From: Cladobotryum mycophilum
Lineage: Eukaryota > Ascomycota > Sordariomycetes > Hypocreales > Hypocreaceae
Length of the DNA stretch: 64,000 nucleotides
Assembly (NCBI GenBank): GCA_036429605.1
Contig: CM071590.1
Coordinates: forward strand, 4,960,001 to 5,024,000
Direction of reading: 5' to 3'
Every line of letters starts with the position of its first letter. Positions within the stretch are counted from its first letter, which is position 1. Shown here piece by piece: positions 48,551 through 58,152 of this stretch. The translations under genes and the position numbers were made by a program. A model generated the notes under the pieces. That model did not search any database, was not told where the DNA came from, and was given only the letters and a program-made list of their open reading frames with translations.

Positions 48551-48859
48551 TCAAGTCAAACCAATCCATTCATGGGGCTGCAGCTTGGGCTTCTGTCGGG
48601 CGACACGTTACATTCCGGGTTACTGGATCCTAGCCGAGAAAAAATGCAGACCAGGGTTCTGGTATTCTGCTGCACTTTGTTTCTTGAAGCTCATTGGAAA
48701 ACGGCTGATCTGATATTGGCAACAAGGGGCAATCGTAACATCACTGTCATTTTACGCCTCAACAACGGTGATATTTATGAATAGTTTCACCTCGTTCATC
48801 CATTTTAACGAATGATACAAACAGTGCCGAGGGAAGAAACGATTTGAGAGGCGGGGAAA

Positions 48860-50230
48860 ATGGGCAATAGCGAAGCCAAAGCTGCCTATGAGGCTAAACT
48901 CGAGGATGAAATTGGACTGCGGCGGTTTACTGAAGCTGTTCTGGACTCAAGACAAGAGGAATTAGAAGCTGCGGAGAAGGATAATGCAAGATTAGCAAGG
49001 AAGCTAGAAGCTCTTCAGAAGGATTTACAAGGAACGCAAAGCCTCCTCGCGCAAACCCGCCAGCAGCTCAAGGCCAAGTCTAAGGAACTGCAAGAAGCCA
49101 ATGACCAAATATCTCGTCTGCAACATCAAAGGAAAGACATTACAGAATCTGAAGCGCAGGAGGCCTATAGAAAGCTAGGCAGTAACGTGCAGCGGTGGGT
49201 TGAGAGCCAGCTTCCACCGACCCTGAATGACTTGCAGACCGGGAACCTGAAATTGCGACCGAACCCTGCTCAAGCTGCAAGATTTACCTCCCTTATCAGA
49301 GAGCCAGCGAGACACCTCCTGAACGCCTGGAAGTCTGACGAACAGCATGTTATAGCAATCATCATGCATTATCTATTATTGGTATTCTTTGCTAAGCCAT
49401 TCTATTGCCCCCTGGATGATACGGATGGCGATACCACAGCTAGCTGGATTGATGAACTTGAAAACATCATGTCGAAACTGCCGAGAGGTATTTATTTCTA
49501 ACATTAACACTATCTGGTGTACGTGCTATGAGTGACATTGACGAAGATGTGCAGACATTGATCGTTGTCGCGAATGGCGATGCGAGACCCTCGCCGCTCT
49601 GACGAGTCAAAAAGCATTCAAAGCTAAAAGATCTTCCCATCTCAGCCTCATTACAGATGACCTAGCCTCTCTTCTATCAGTTCTTATACCTCATGTACCC
49701 ATTACCGAACTTCAGTGCTCGCTCCGCAAAGCCATTATAAACCCCGCAGCAGACTTTGCTCATCAGCTTCATCTTGCGTCAAACATTTTTTCCTTGAAAT
49801 GGCCAGCAAAAAGCGCCGAGTCTAGACTTGAAGTATATGAATGCATCAATCTTGCCAATAACGGGGAGGTTCTCAGTCTCGGTAACGCGGGTAACTCTTC
49901 CCAGTCGCAGCACAAGGTGTCCTATTTATTTGATGTGATGCCAGGTCTCTTTGTGGAGCGGATCGAAGTAGGGAAAAAGTTGGCCAGGAAGACCATCTGC
50001 AGACCGAAGGTGTTAGTTTATGCTGGAGGTGGTGAGGCTATTCCACAGTCTCCAACGTTGACAAAGTGGGTGTGGGATCACTCAAGTGTCCCGCAAGGAC
50101 AGCCTCGCAATAACATGACCCCAAGTTCACCACAACAGAGTAAGCTTTCTCAGTTTAATCCATTGCAAGTTACTAATCTTTCATCACAGGAGCTTCTGGA
50201 AGGCCTCAACCCACTGGTCGGAAGAGATAA
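48860..50230 (+). CDS. Coiled-coil protein of unknown function
   Basis: Three exons (48860-49487, 49555-50139, 50190-50230) join in phase to 417 residues. Residues about 5-105 are a long coiled coil (RRFTEAVLDSRQEELEAAEK onward). Then comes a mixed helical region with a conserved-looking hydrophobic stretch (HVIAIIMHYLLLVFFAKPFY, about 168-187), a basic middle, a beta-rich part (SRLEVYECINLAN, VSYLFDVMPGLFVERIEVGKK), and a basic tail. From memory it resembles an uncharacterised family common in Fusarium and relatives that databases sometimes label Mei5-like; I would not assign recombination function on that basis. The second intron (50 nt, GTAAGC donor, TACTAAT branch, CACAG acceptor) is canonical and leads to an early stop. 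If it is retained, the frame reads on to 50297. Confidence 0.78.
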
Positions 50231-50388
50231 TCACAAACCTGCGCGACAGTATTCTCGACCTGAAAACAGGCACATCAGCGGCATCGCTCGTGGATGATCC
50301 AATCCCATACACGATTCCTGGATCCGAAATGAATCACAGTCTTTGAGCAAGGATCTGGCTAAAATTCTATTCATCCTATTTTCATCTA

Positions 50389-51360
50389 TCAAAATGACGG
50401 CCACCATTTCCAACTCGATGCATTTTCTTCTTCAACTATGATTATGGGAAGGTCGTAAGATGAATCCACCGGCAGTCTTGGAGGCAGTGATGGCTGTTGT
50501 ACATGACTGGAGGTTGCCTCCTTGGAGCGACCATCGCTTTTGGGCCTTCCTCTGGATACCGAACGAGTTCCTCCTTTCTTCTCCACTGGCCGGCTAAGGG
50601 TGCGACTTTTCCGTGCGGGGGCGAGTTCAGTAGACTGAGAAGGTGTGGCACCCCGTCTTCCACGCCTTGGGGAAGCTGCCTTGGTCCTGGAGGTGCTGAG
50701 TTCTGAGCTATCGGGGCTAAGTAATGGTGTTTCTGGGATAAAGGGGCGAATGCAGTTGCGAATATAATCCGCGTCGACCCCCACGGCCCTAGCATCTGCG
50801 ATTCCCAAGTTGATTCTGTTGACATATTCTTCCCTCGGATCGCTGTCTTCGATACAGTTGAGATTGAGATAGGTGAGCACATCATCCACCCATTTGGCAG
50901 GGAACTCTGTCTGCTCGTTCCTTGCTATACGCTTGGCTTGCTTGCAAATTTCTGCCGGCCCGCCATGATCCACGATCCAGGCAACGGGGCGACGGTACAG
51001 GGAGGCTTGGGCTCTATGGAGCAGCACACGAATATAACATTTATGGTACGCATTCTTGGAGACTCCTTCGTAAATGTCCAGGTTGGCTTCATCGGTTTCA
51101 TCAACCTCAAACACAAGGCCGTCTACCCAGTGTCCTGTTGCCGCTATGACATTGGCATATCCTCGTTCGTTGATCTGCCACCGATAATTGGGCAAGCGAG
51201 CCCGTCCGATGAACTTGCTATTGGGGCATCTCTTTTTCATCTGCCTCATGTGGAGGTTGCTCCCATACGCAAAGTAGTACTTGGTTGGCTCGGGGGCCAC
51301 TGGCAACAGTTGTTGCTTCTTTAGGCGGGATTGGCTGGAAGTGGCCATGGCCATAGCCAC
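50389..51360 (-). CDS. Gamma-glutamylcyclotransferase-like (Aig2/BtrG fold)
   Basis: An intronless frame of 323 residues. The substrate-binding motif YYFAYGSNL is at 28-36 and the catalytic glutamate in DIYEGV is Glu98, both hallmarks of the gamma-glutamylcyclotransferase fold. Such enzymes open gamma-glutamyl amides by cyclising the glutamyl group to 5-oxoproline. The core ends near residue 215. A basic, serine/arginine-rich tail (SRTKAASPRRGRRGATPSQS region) of about 100 residues follows and ends in VEEENASSWKWWPSF, an acidic-aromatic cap. It is divergent from an amidoligase 1085 bp away, and this pairing suggests a shared gamma-glutamyl-type substrate. Three in-frame ATGs at the start (MAMAMA) leave the exact N terminus open by up to six codons. 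Glutathione turnover is the alternative role. Confidence 0.9.
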   Translation of the reverse strand: MAMAMATSSQSRLKKQQLLPVAPEPTKYYFAYGSNLHMRQMKKRCPNSKFIGRARLPNYRWQINERGYANVIAATGHWVDGLVFEVDETDEANLDIYEGVSKNAYHKCYIRVLLHRAQASLYRRPVAWIVDHGGPAEICKQAKRIARNEQTEFPAKWVDDVLTYLNLNCIEDSDPREEYVNRINLGIADARAVGVDADYIRNCIRPFIPETPLLSPDSSELSTSRTKAASPRRGRRGATPSQSTELAPARKSRTLSRPVEKKGGTRSVSRGRPKSDGRSKEATSSHVQQPSLPPRLPVDSSYDLPIIIVEEENASSWKWWPSF

Positions 51361-52445
51361 GGGATACGGTGTGGAATGGCTGGTATGACAAGTGGTTGAT
51401 GAAGCCGGGAATTATTCCGAACAATCCGCAACAAATGTGAGATTTGGTGGGTTGATTTGGTGGAGAGAACAATCAGATCGTCTACTATAGACTATGTACT
51501 ACCTACGGCCCTGCCGCACCAACCCAGTACGACGCGATGGAGGCTACCACATGACGAAAACCAGTGGTCAGTAGGGATCGAGGCGGAGGATGGAAGCTTT
51601 TGTGGACCGTTTAGCCATCGCCTCGGATTGAGACGGTTGGGCATCAAAGACGAGAACCGAGTCACCCATAGGACCAGGGTCAAGCACCAATGATGGACAA
51701 CCACGTTCTTGAAGGGAGGAGAAATCAGCTATCGTGGCACATGTTTCATCGTCTCATTCAGCAATCATATCCTCACTCTTGACCCCCCTTGGTGAGGAGG
51801 ACGTTCTTCTATTACTATTGTCTCCATCAAGGATGACACCCGTAAGCCTGGGCGGCCACGTTGGTTCTGGGGCGGCGCAACACCGCTAATTTTTAGTGGC
51901 CGTAGTGCCCGTTATCGCATCCGCAATGGGCAATTACTCGGGGGTCGTTGGAGAAAATAACCGCCAACTAGCAGTCGAGTGGGATTGAGGCTGGGCGGCG
52001 ATGGGCACACGAGATGCTACCCTATTTACCCGACCCATATTCGACAACGAGCTAGACGGTAGAAGAACGGCCAACAGAATTAAGCCTTGTCCTCGCTTGT
52101 TACGGGAGCTGGCAGCTATTTCTTTGCCGTGAAACGGTAAGGCTACGAGACGTTCATTCTAGCTGCCCTGTCATTTGACGGCGAGAGCTTATGTGCTGGC
52201 CGGTGGCTACACCGAAGATGGAACCATGACAGCAGAGTGGGAACAAGGAAACAGGAATTCACGAAATCAATATCAACTCTCTCTTCAAGCTCCCAAGCCA
52301 ACACTGCCCTTCAGCCCTTTTTGCCTTTCATCTCCGGTGAGCCCGTTAGGTTGTCTATTGTGGACCAGTCCTTTCTTTAGGTTCAAGTTGCAACAGCCTT
52401 GCTTTTCCTACGACCGTGTCCATTCATTGACCGCTGCCCGTCATC
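51361..52445. promoter_or_regulatory. Shared divergent promoter region, cyclotransferase / amidoligase
   Basis: This 1085-bp region separates the two divergently transcribed genes and shows no coding frame with splice logic. It must contain both promoters, so co-regulation is possible. I cannot name a specific factor site. Confidence 0.5.
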
Positions 52446-52720
52446 ATGGTTAAGAATTACAACTTTGGTATCGAGATTGAGGCTGTCACTAAGCCGTATG
52501 GCGGTGGTGAGAGATTCACAAATAGCGACTGGTATCGCCAATTGGCACAGAAGCTGCGGAATCGTGGCATTTCGGCTGTTCACGACGACTGCTCCAAGTA
52601 CAGCAAGCACCCAGAGTACTATGGTGGAAAGTGGTTCGTCACCCGAGACGGCTCATTGAAGCGACCTCGTCCATACGGTTCGTTTTATTCCGCTTTCTCT
52701 CACTTATCCCTAGAATGACA

Positions 52721-52751
<31 letters not shown>

Positions 52752-53356
52752 GTAGAAGAGTGATGACTGACATTGCAATGCTGACTAGTTTGCATGGAGG
52801 TCGTCTCTCCAAAGCTCGACACCACCCAGCCTGTCAGTCACATCATCTCCGACTTCTGGGAAGCCATGCACGTGCACTTCAAACCCGTGAGGGACTCCTC
52901 GTGCGGTGGCCACGTCCACGTCACCCCCGTTAGTCTCAAGGATAAGTTTTCATTCAAGGATCTCAAGAAGATTGCCTTTGCGACGGCGGTGTACGAAGAC
53001 TTTGTTGCGGCCATCCTGCCCCCGCGCGGCGAGAGAATCAGTACTGCCGGATGAACAGCCAGAGTGTCGGTGCCGGCATCCGCGAGACGTTTTTGCTCTA
53101 CGGCCAGGACAGGAAGCTCGCCTTGCGCAATGTGGCGGCCGAGATCAAATCGAAGACGACCAAGGCGGACCTGTACTATTACATGCAGGGGAACCGATAT
53201 GTCTTGTGGAATTTCCAAAACATCTTCACTAATCCCAAGACTGGCCGGTGTACGGGAACCGTCGAGTTCCGGGGAGGCAATCAATTCCTCAACACCAAGG
53301 GTACTTTAGCCTGGGTCGCCTTTGTCCTAGGCTTTATTACCCTAGCATTGGACGAT

Positions 53357-53405
<49 letters not shown>

Positions 53406-53606
53406 GCAAAGCTTTATATATTCACATCAACTTACATGTCCCTCAACTAGGATCTCTCTAGCACACTCGAGTCATACACTTCTTCCACCGATCCCAAATT
53501 CGAAAAGCGCCTTCGCGAATGGTGGAGACGCATCCGACGCGCAGCCCGAAAGCCTCAAATGAGCAGACATCTTCCGAAAAGCTACTTGGATATGCACACG
53601 AGATGA
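52446..53606 (+). CDS. Amidoligase (Amidoligase_2 family), frame broken by one base
   Basis: Three exons (52446-52677, 52789-53356, 53451-53606) would encode 318 residues if one base is restored at 53019-53023. The fold is that of COOH-NH2 ligases related to glutamine synthetase and gamma-glutamylcysteine synthetase, which use ATP to form an amide. Metal and nucleotide motifs are visible: FGIEIEAV at 7-14, CMEVVSPKLD, CGGHVHVTP, and the C-terminal WNFQN and GTVEFRGGNQ. Exon 2 changes frame between AAILPP and RRENQYCRMNSQSVGAG. The junction is a C5 run where C6 restores the family sequence, and no splice donor lies there. Intron 1 holds a (CAT)n array and intron 2 a (CT)n array right after its donor. 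The basic tail ends KSYLDMHTR. The substrate is unknown; the divergent cyclotransferase suggests a gamma-glutamyl conjugate. Confidence 0.88.
52721..52751 (+). repeat. (CAT)n microsatellite in amidoligase intron 1
   Basis: Ten CAT units lie within the first intron (52678-52788), 37 nt before its acceptor. Confidence 0.95.
53362..53401 (+). repeat. (CT)n microsatellite in amidoligase intron 2
   Basis: Twenty CT units follow immediately after the intron donor GTAAGT. Length changes here could affect splicing and will complicate assembly. Confidence 0.95.
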
Positions 53607-54011
53607 AAGACTCCAAAGTCTCCCTCTTCTTCGTCTTTTCTTCTTCTTTATGCTTTCAAATGTACCAACACACATTTTTCTTTTCTTTTTATGTTTGGAG
53701 TTTGTTAGAGTGGGTTTTGGCGTATAGGATTCATCGGGTTGGTCAGATACGATTGATGCTTTCATGATGCTGCATTTCCAGGAGTTTGTTCATGACTTTT
53801 TTTTTTTTTTTTTACGAGGCGAAACTTATGACTTGTGATGAAATACCCAACGACGGGAACTCGCTTTGATGAAGCGGTAGCGCAAAATATTAGAAGAATT
53901 TTTTCATGATTTAATCTCTTGTTGATAATGAATATATGTAACGTATTTCTGAACACTAAAATACATGTTCTCATGCCCCTCCCCGTCCATAGAAACGCCT
54001 GTTTAGATCCC
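53607..54011. other. Intergenic between convergent amidoligase and mccA
   Basis: This is 3' flanking sequence with a T17 run at 53797-53813. No gene is seen. Confidence 0.6.
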
Positions 54012-56351
54012 TCACGATGACTCCTCTTTGCTTGCATCTTCTTCAAATTGAACAAGAACAGTTCCAGCTTTGCAAATGTCCTGTTGTTTCGATCGTTAGT
54101 TTCCCATGTTCACATCGATAATGGAGAAATAAAGGGGGAGAGGGAGAGGGGGTTTACGTACTCCTTCTTTATGCGCCAGCTTCTTAATAATGCCGTCCTG
54201 CGGCGAACGAATGATAGTCTCCATCTTCATAGACTCGATGCTATAGTCAACCAATAAGTCAGCCAAATGTATCACAAAATATCACCGGGGGGCGTAGATG
54301 TAAAACAGAAAGAAAGAAAAAAGAAGAAAAAAGAAAGAAACTTACACAACAAGGGGGGCGCCCTTCTTCACGACCTGACCCTCCTCAACCTCATTCTTTA
54401 GAATCTTGCACGGCATGGGAGCGACCACGGAAGCGGTAACCTCTTTCAATCCGAGAGCCTTTTCGTACCACTTGGGAGGTAAGAGAGCAAGGTCTGTCTT
54501 GACGCCGTGCTGGAAGACGGCAATCTTGGTGTCGTTGGCGTCGTGCTGCGACACGACGGTGGACTGGATGCGTTCGTTGGGGAAGCGGGATTGGAGCTTT
54601 GTCACGGCGCCTTCGAGCTCGGCCTCGCTGATGATGTTGCTGAACGTCTGGGGCTCCTCGCCCTTTCGGGAGACGGTCACGTTGTAGAGATTGTGGCCGA
54701 CCTGCGTGACATCGGCTTCCACGACTTCACCCTCTTTCTCGCTGTAGGCGTCCAGGACCTTGAAGGCGACCTGTCGGCCGCTGGTGGTCGGCTCGCCAAA
54801 ACCGAGGAGCTGGCCGTGAGGCGTGCTGTCCTTTAGCTGCAGACTCAGGGTACCGATGGCGGCCTGGGCAAATATTTCGTCGGTGATGCGCCGGGGCTTG
54901 AAGAGCTCGTCCCTCCACTTGTCGATGAAGCCCGTCTCGACGTCGCCGGCGATGAAGGCATCCGAAGCGCACAGCCGCTTGAGGAACTCGATGTTGGTGC
55001 TGAGGCCGACAATCTCAAAGGCGCGCAGGGCGTTGGCGAGCTTCTTGATGGCGGTCTCACGGGTGTCCCCTCGTACGATGAGCTTGGCAATCATTCCGTC
55101 GTAGGCCTCCGAAACGACGCTGCCGGTACCGAAGCCCCAATCCAATCGGACGTCCTCATCTGCCAGGATGGACTCTGGGAGAACAGCGTGGACAAGCTTC
55201 CCCGAATCAGGCATGAAGCCCTTCTCCGGGTTTTCGGCGTAGATGCGAGCCTCAATGGCCGCTCCTCGCTGGTTCATCTGCTCCTCAACCTCGCTCTGGT
55301 TCAGAGGCAGCTTTTCGCCGGCCGCGATACGGAACTGCCACTCCACAAGATCGAGACCCGTGACCATCTCGGTGACGGGGTGCTCGACCTGCAATCGGGT
55401 GTTCATCTCCATAAAGTAGAATTTACCGCTGTCCTTGTCCAGGATGAACTCGACGGTGCCAGCACCAACGTACCCAACAGCCTCGGCCGCCTTCCTAGCC
55501 TTGTCCCACAGATCATGCTGAGTCTCCGAGTCCAAATCGGGGGCAGGCGACTCCTCGAGAACCTTTTGGTGTCTCCGCTGCACGCTGCAGTCCCGCTCAC
55601 CGAGGGCGACCGTGTTGCCGTACTTGTCAGCAAAGACCTGGACCTCGACATGTCTGGGTCGCACAATGTACTTTTCCACGAGCATGACCTCTCCGCCCTC
55701 GCCAAACGACGCCTTGGCCTCGGCGCGAGCGCTGTTTAGCTGCGCCGTGAATTCCTCCTCCTTCATGACGATTCGCATGCCCTTGCCTCCGCCACCCCGC
55801 ACGCTCTTCAGCAGGACGGGGAAAGTAATCTCCTTGGCGTAGGCAAGCAGCTGCTCCTCGCCCTGCTCCGACCCGTGGTACCCCGGAACACAGGGCACGT
55901 TGGCAGCGTTCATAATCTCCTTGCTCCTCGCCTTGTTGCCCATGTCCGCCATGGCCGTCGCCGGCGGGCCGACAAACACTATGCCCTCCTCCTCGCACCG
56001 CTCCGCAAACTTGTAGTTCTCGGAGAGGAAGCCATATCCGGGGTGCAGGGCCTGGATGCCGTGCTTCTTGGCCAGGGCGATGATCTTCTCGCCGTCGAGG
56101 TAGCCGTTGGCGGGGCCAAGGCCGAGGGACTGGAACCCCGACGAGGCGTGCCAGGAATTGGCGTCGACGTCGGTGTAGACGGTCGTGGCCTTGATGCCCA
56201 TGCGCTCCGCCGTGCGATTGATTCGAATGGCAATCTCGCCTCGGTTGGCAATGAGGACCGAGCCGAAAGCCGTCGCCTTGGGGGCAGAAGACGTCGAGAT
56301 GTATCGAGGGAGGGGCCTCAAGGGCAAGCGATTGGCCCGAAGAGAACGCAT
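54012..56351 (-). CDS. mccA: 3-Methylcrotonyl-CoA carboxylase, biotin-carrying alpha subunit
   Basis: Three minus-strand exons (54346-56351, 54162-54240, 54012-54080) join in phase to 717 residues. A mitochondrial presequence (MRSLRANRLPLRPLPRYIST) precedes a biotin carboxylase domain starting at VLIANRGEIAIRI (about 32). The ATP-grasp glycine-rich loop is KSVRGGGGKGMR, with EKYIVRPRHVEVQVF and the catalytic EMNTRLQVEHPVTEM. A BT-like linker leads to the C-terminal biotinyl domain, with APMPCKI and the biotin-accepting Lys674 in ESMKMET. The enzyme carboxylates 3-methylcrotonyl-CoA in mitochondrial leucine breakdown, together with a beta subunit not found in this window. Both small 3' exons are needed to carry the biotin site. 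The G6 run at 54353-54358 (C6 in the coding sense) is in frame. Confidence 0.95.
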
Positions 56352-56860
56352 GGCCGCAATTTTCCCAAGAGGGTAAATCTCAAAATAATGACAGTAGATG
56401 AAATCTCTTCCGTCACCAACCCCCTTTTTCTATTTTTTATAAAGAATTGCCTTGGGAGGAACGAAAAAGAGTTCAGCAAAGAGAGAAAAAGGACAAGTTC
56501 CAAAGAGTTTATTGAACCGTTTCTTCCCTCTGGAGCAAAGGAAGCAGATTACTGGGAGAGAGTAAAGCCGACCGTGGGCAGCCGAAAGTAGCCGTTTTGA
56601 ACGGCACAGCTTAAACCGGAGGCTTCCGGTATCCCGGAGCGGCGGCTGCAACGTCACTAAAGATAGGTACTCAAAAAATCAAGACCTGACTAAGCAGACA
56701 GCTTCTGTGGATTGGGGGGGGGGGGAGACAACCCGGAATGTTTGGAAGCTTTCCCCCTCCCCCACATCTGGAGGGCGGCGTCTCCAACGGCAAGATCCTC
56801 ATCCTTGCTCCCCAAAAAAACAAAAGAGCACAGGGCGTGTCGCAAAAGAAACCCAAGGCC
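56352..56860. other. Divergent intergenic region, mccA / flavoprotein
   Basis: This 509-bp region holds both promoters and a G11-type run near 56716. An upstream ATG at 56738 is in frame with the flavoprotein start but opens a low-complexity proline/lysine stretch that I judge non-coding. Confidence 0.5.
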
Positions 56861-57731
56861 ATGGATAATAAGATCCCATTGAACTACGAAGCCTCTCAGG
56901 GCGATACCAACAAGCAAGAGACAAGGACGCTGCCACAAGAGGTAGTCCAATGCCTTGAGAATGCTCGATTCGTACGTCTTTATCCCCTTTTATCCCTACG
57001 CTTCCGAACCCTTGGCCTTTGGTGTTCTTGAGATGGAAGCTTGAAACTAACTATAACTGTCAATAGCTTCATCTCGCGACATGCGCGGACAATGTCCCGC
57101 AAGTCTCTCTAATGAACTACACCTACCTCCCTTCCTCTCAATACTCTTCTTCGCCCATCATCATCATGACCACCAACCCCGCCTCCCGAAAGACAACCAA
57201 CATCGTCACCAACCCCAGCGTCTCCCTCCTCGTCCACGACTGTATGTACTCCTCCAATCCACGCCCCCCCCTTTCCCCTTTCTACAAACCCTTTATATAT
57301 ATGCTAACTTTTCATTCTTTCAAGGGGTGTCTCATCGACCACCAACCCAAGGCCGTCGCCTCTCCGGCGGCTCCCCCGGCCCCGAAAACCGCTCCAGCCT
57401 CGCCTCCCTCCTCCTCAACCTCAACAGCTCAGCCATGTCCAGCATCAGCGCTACGATAGGAGGCGCCGCGCGAATAGCCCCCATCGGCTCCCCGGAGGAA
57501 AAGTTCTACGTCGAGCAGCACCTCGAGAACAACACCTTTGACGAAGGCGCCCCGCTGTTCCGGCAGACGAGTAACACTGGCGGAGATGAGCGGACGGACC
57601 ACTTCGTTGCGGGCGAGGAAGTCAGGGTGATTGTTGTGGATATCAAGAGTGTGAGGATTAGCGACTTCAAGGGAACGGTACGGGACTGGGTCTTGGTTTC
57701 GGATGAGCATTTGGTAAATGGCGCGGCTTAA
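56861..57731 (+). CDS. Pyridoxamine 5'-phosphate oxidase-like flavoprotein
   Basis: Three exons (56861-56971, 57067-57241, 57325-57731) join in phase to 230 residues. The N terminus (TLPQEVVQCLENARFLHLAT) and the following VPQVSLMNYTYLP, IIIMTTNPASRKTTNIVTNP and VSLLVHDWV are the split-barrel FMN-binding core of the PNPOx-like family. It resembles the pair of yeast proteins YLR456W/YPR172W, whose substrate is unknown. A serine-rich insert (about residues 105-150) separates the core from the C-terminal strands (GEEVRVIVVDIKSVRISDFK). True Pdx3 is a different subfamily, so vitamin B6 synthesis should not be assumed. Intron donors are GTACGT and GTATGT. The start at 56861 was preferred because it begins the conserved part without the low-complexity leader. 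Confidence 0.88.
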
Positions 57732-58152
57732 TGGTACGAAAGGTCTAGGTTGTGATAGCATGATTGTTGGTTGGCATCTGAGTTTCATCTCATTATGGGT
57801 ACAGGGCAGCGGTTAAAATCGGTGGTGTCATGGCGTTGATCCCATCAACATGTAATTTGACTATGTTACAAATTCGATCAACTTATCAAAAGCCAACATC
57901 TCCCGCTTTAGCATGATATAAAATTCACTCATAGGACTTCTCGGCTCAATCCTCAACTCGTAGGTTCCACCTAATCTGAGCATTGTTCATCATTAAGCAC
58001 TCATTAATTTTGTCTATCCCAACCGGCGATGAGTCGCACGCTAAGCAGGTTCCAAACGCCAAATGCCCGCCTAAAATGATACCCTGCCATACAGTTTCGT
58101 AAGTCCCATAATACATGCTTCTGATAACAAAATGGAGAAGGAAAACAAGAAA
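57732..58152. other. Intergenic between convergent flavoprotein and carrier genes
   Basis: AT-rich 3' flanking sequence; no gene is seen. Confidence 0.6.

Noticed and set aside
50190..50346. Alternative third exon of the coiled-coil gene reading SFWKASTHWSEEIIT
   Set aside because: It looks protein-like, but the canonical 50-nt intron joins in another phase. It would need a different donor (for example GTGGGT near 50066) or another one-base deficit, so I kept the canonical model.
53051..53461. Separate 136-residue gene starting MNSQSVGAG
   Set aside because: This is the second half of the amidoligase; the ATG is an internal methionine in the conserved block and the frame break is a one-base deficit.
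55188..56591. Plus-strand ORFs of 183 and 238 residues
   Set aside because: They are antisense to the conserved mccA coding frame and show no domain of their own.
56738..56860. Upstream in-frame start for the PNPOx-like protein
   Set aside because: The added 41 residues are low-complexity proline/lysine sequence; the conserved N terminus begins at 56861.
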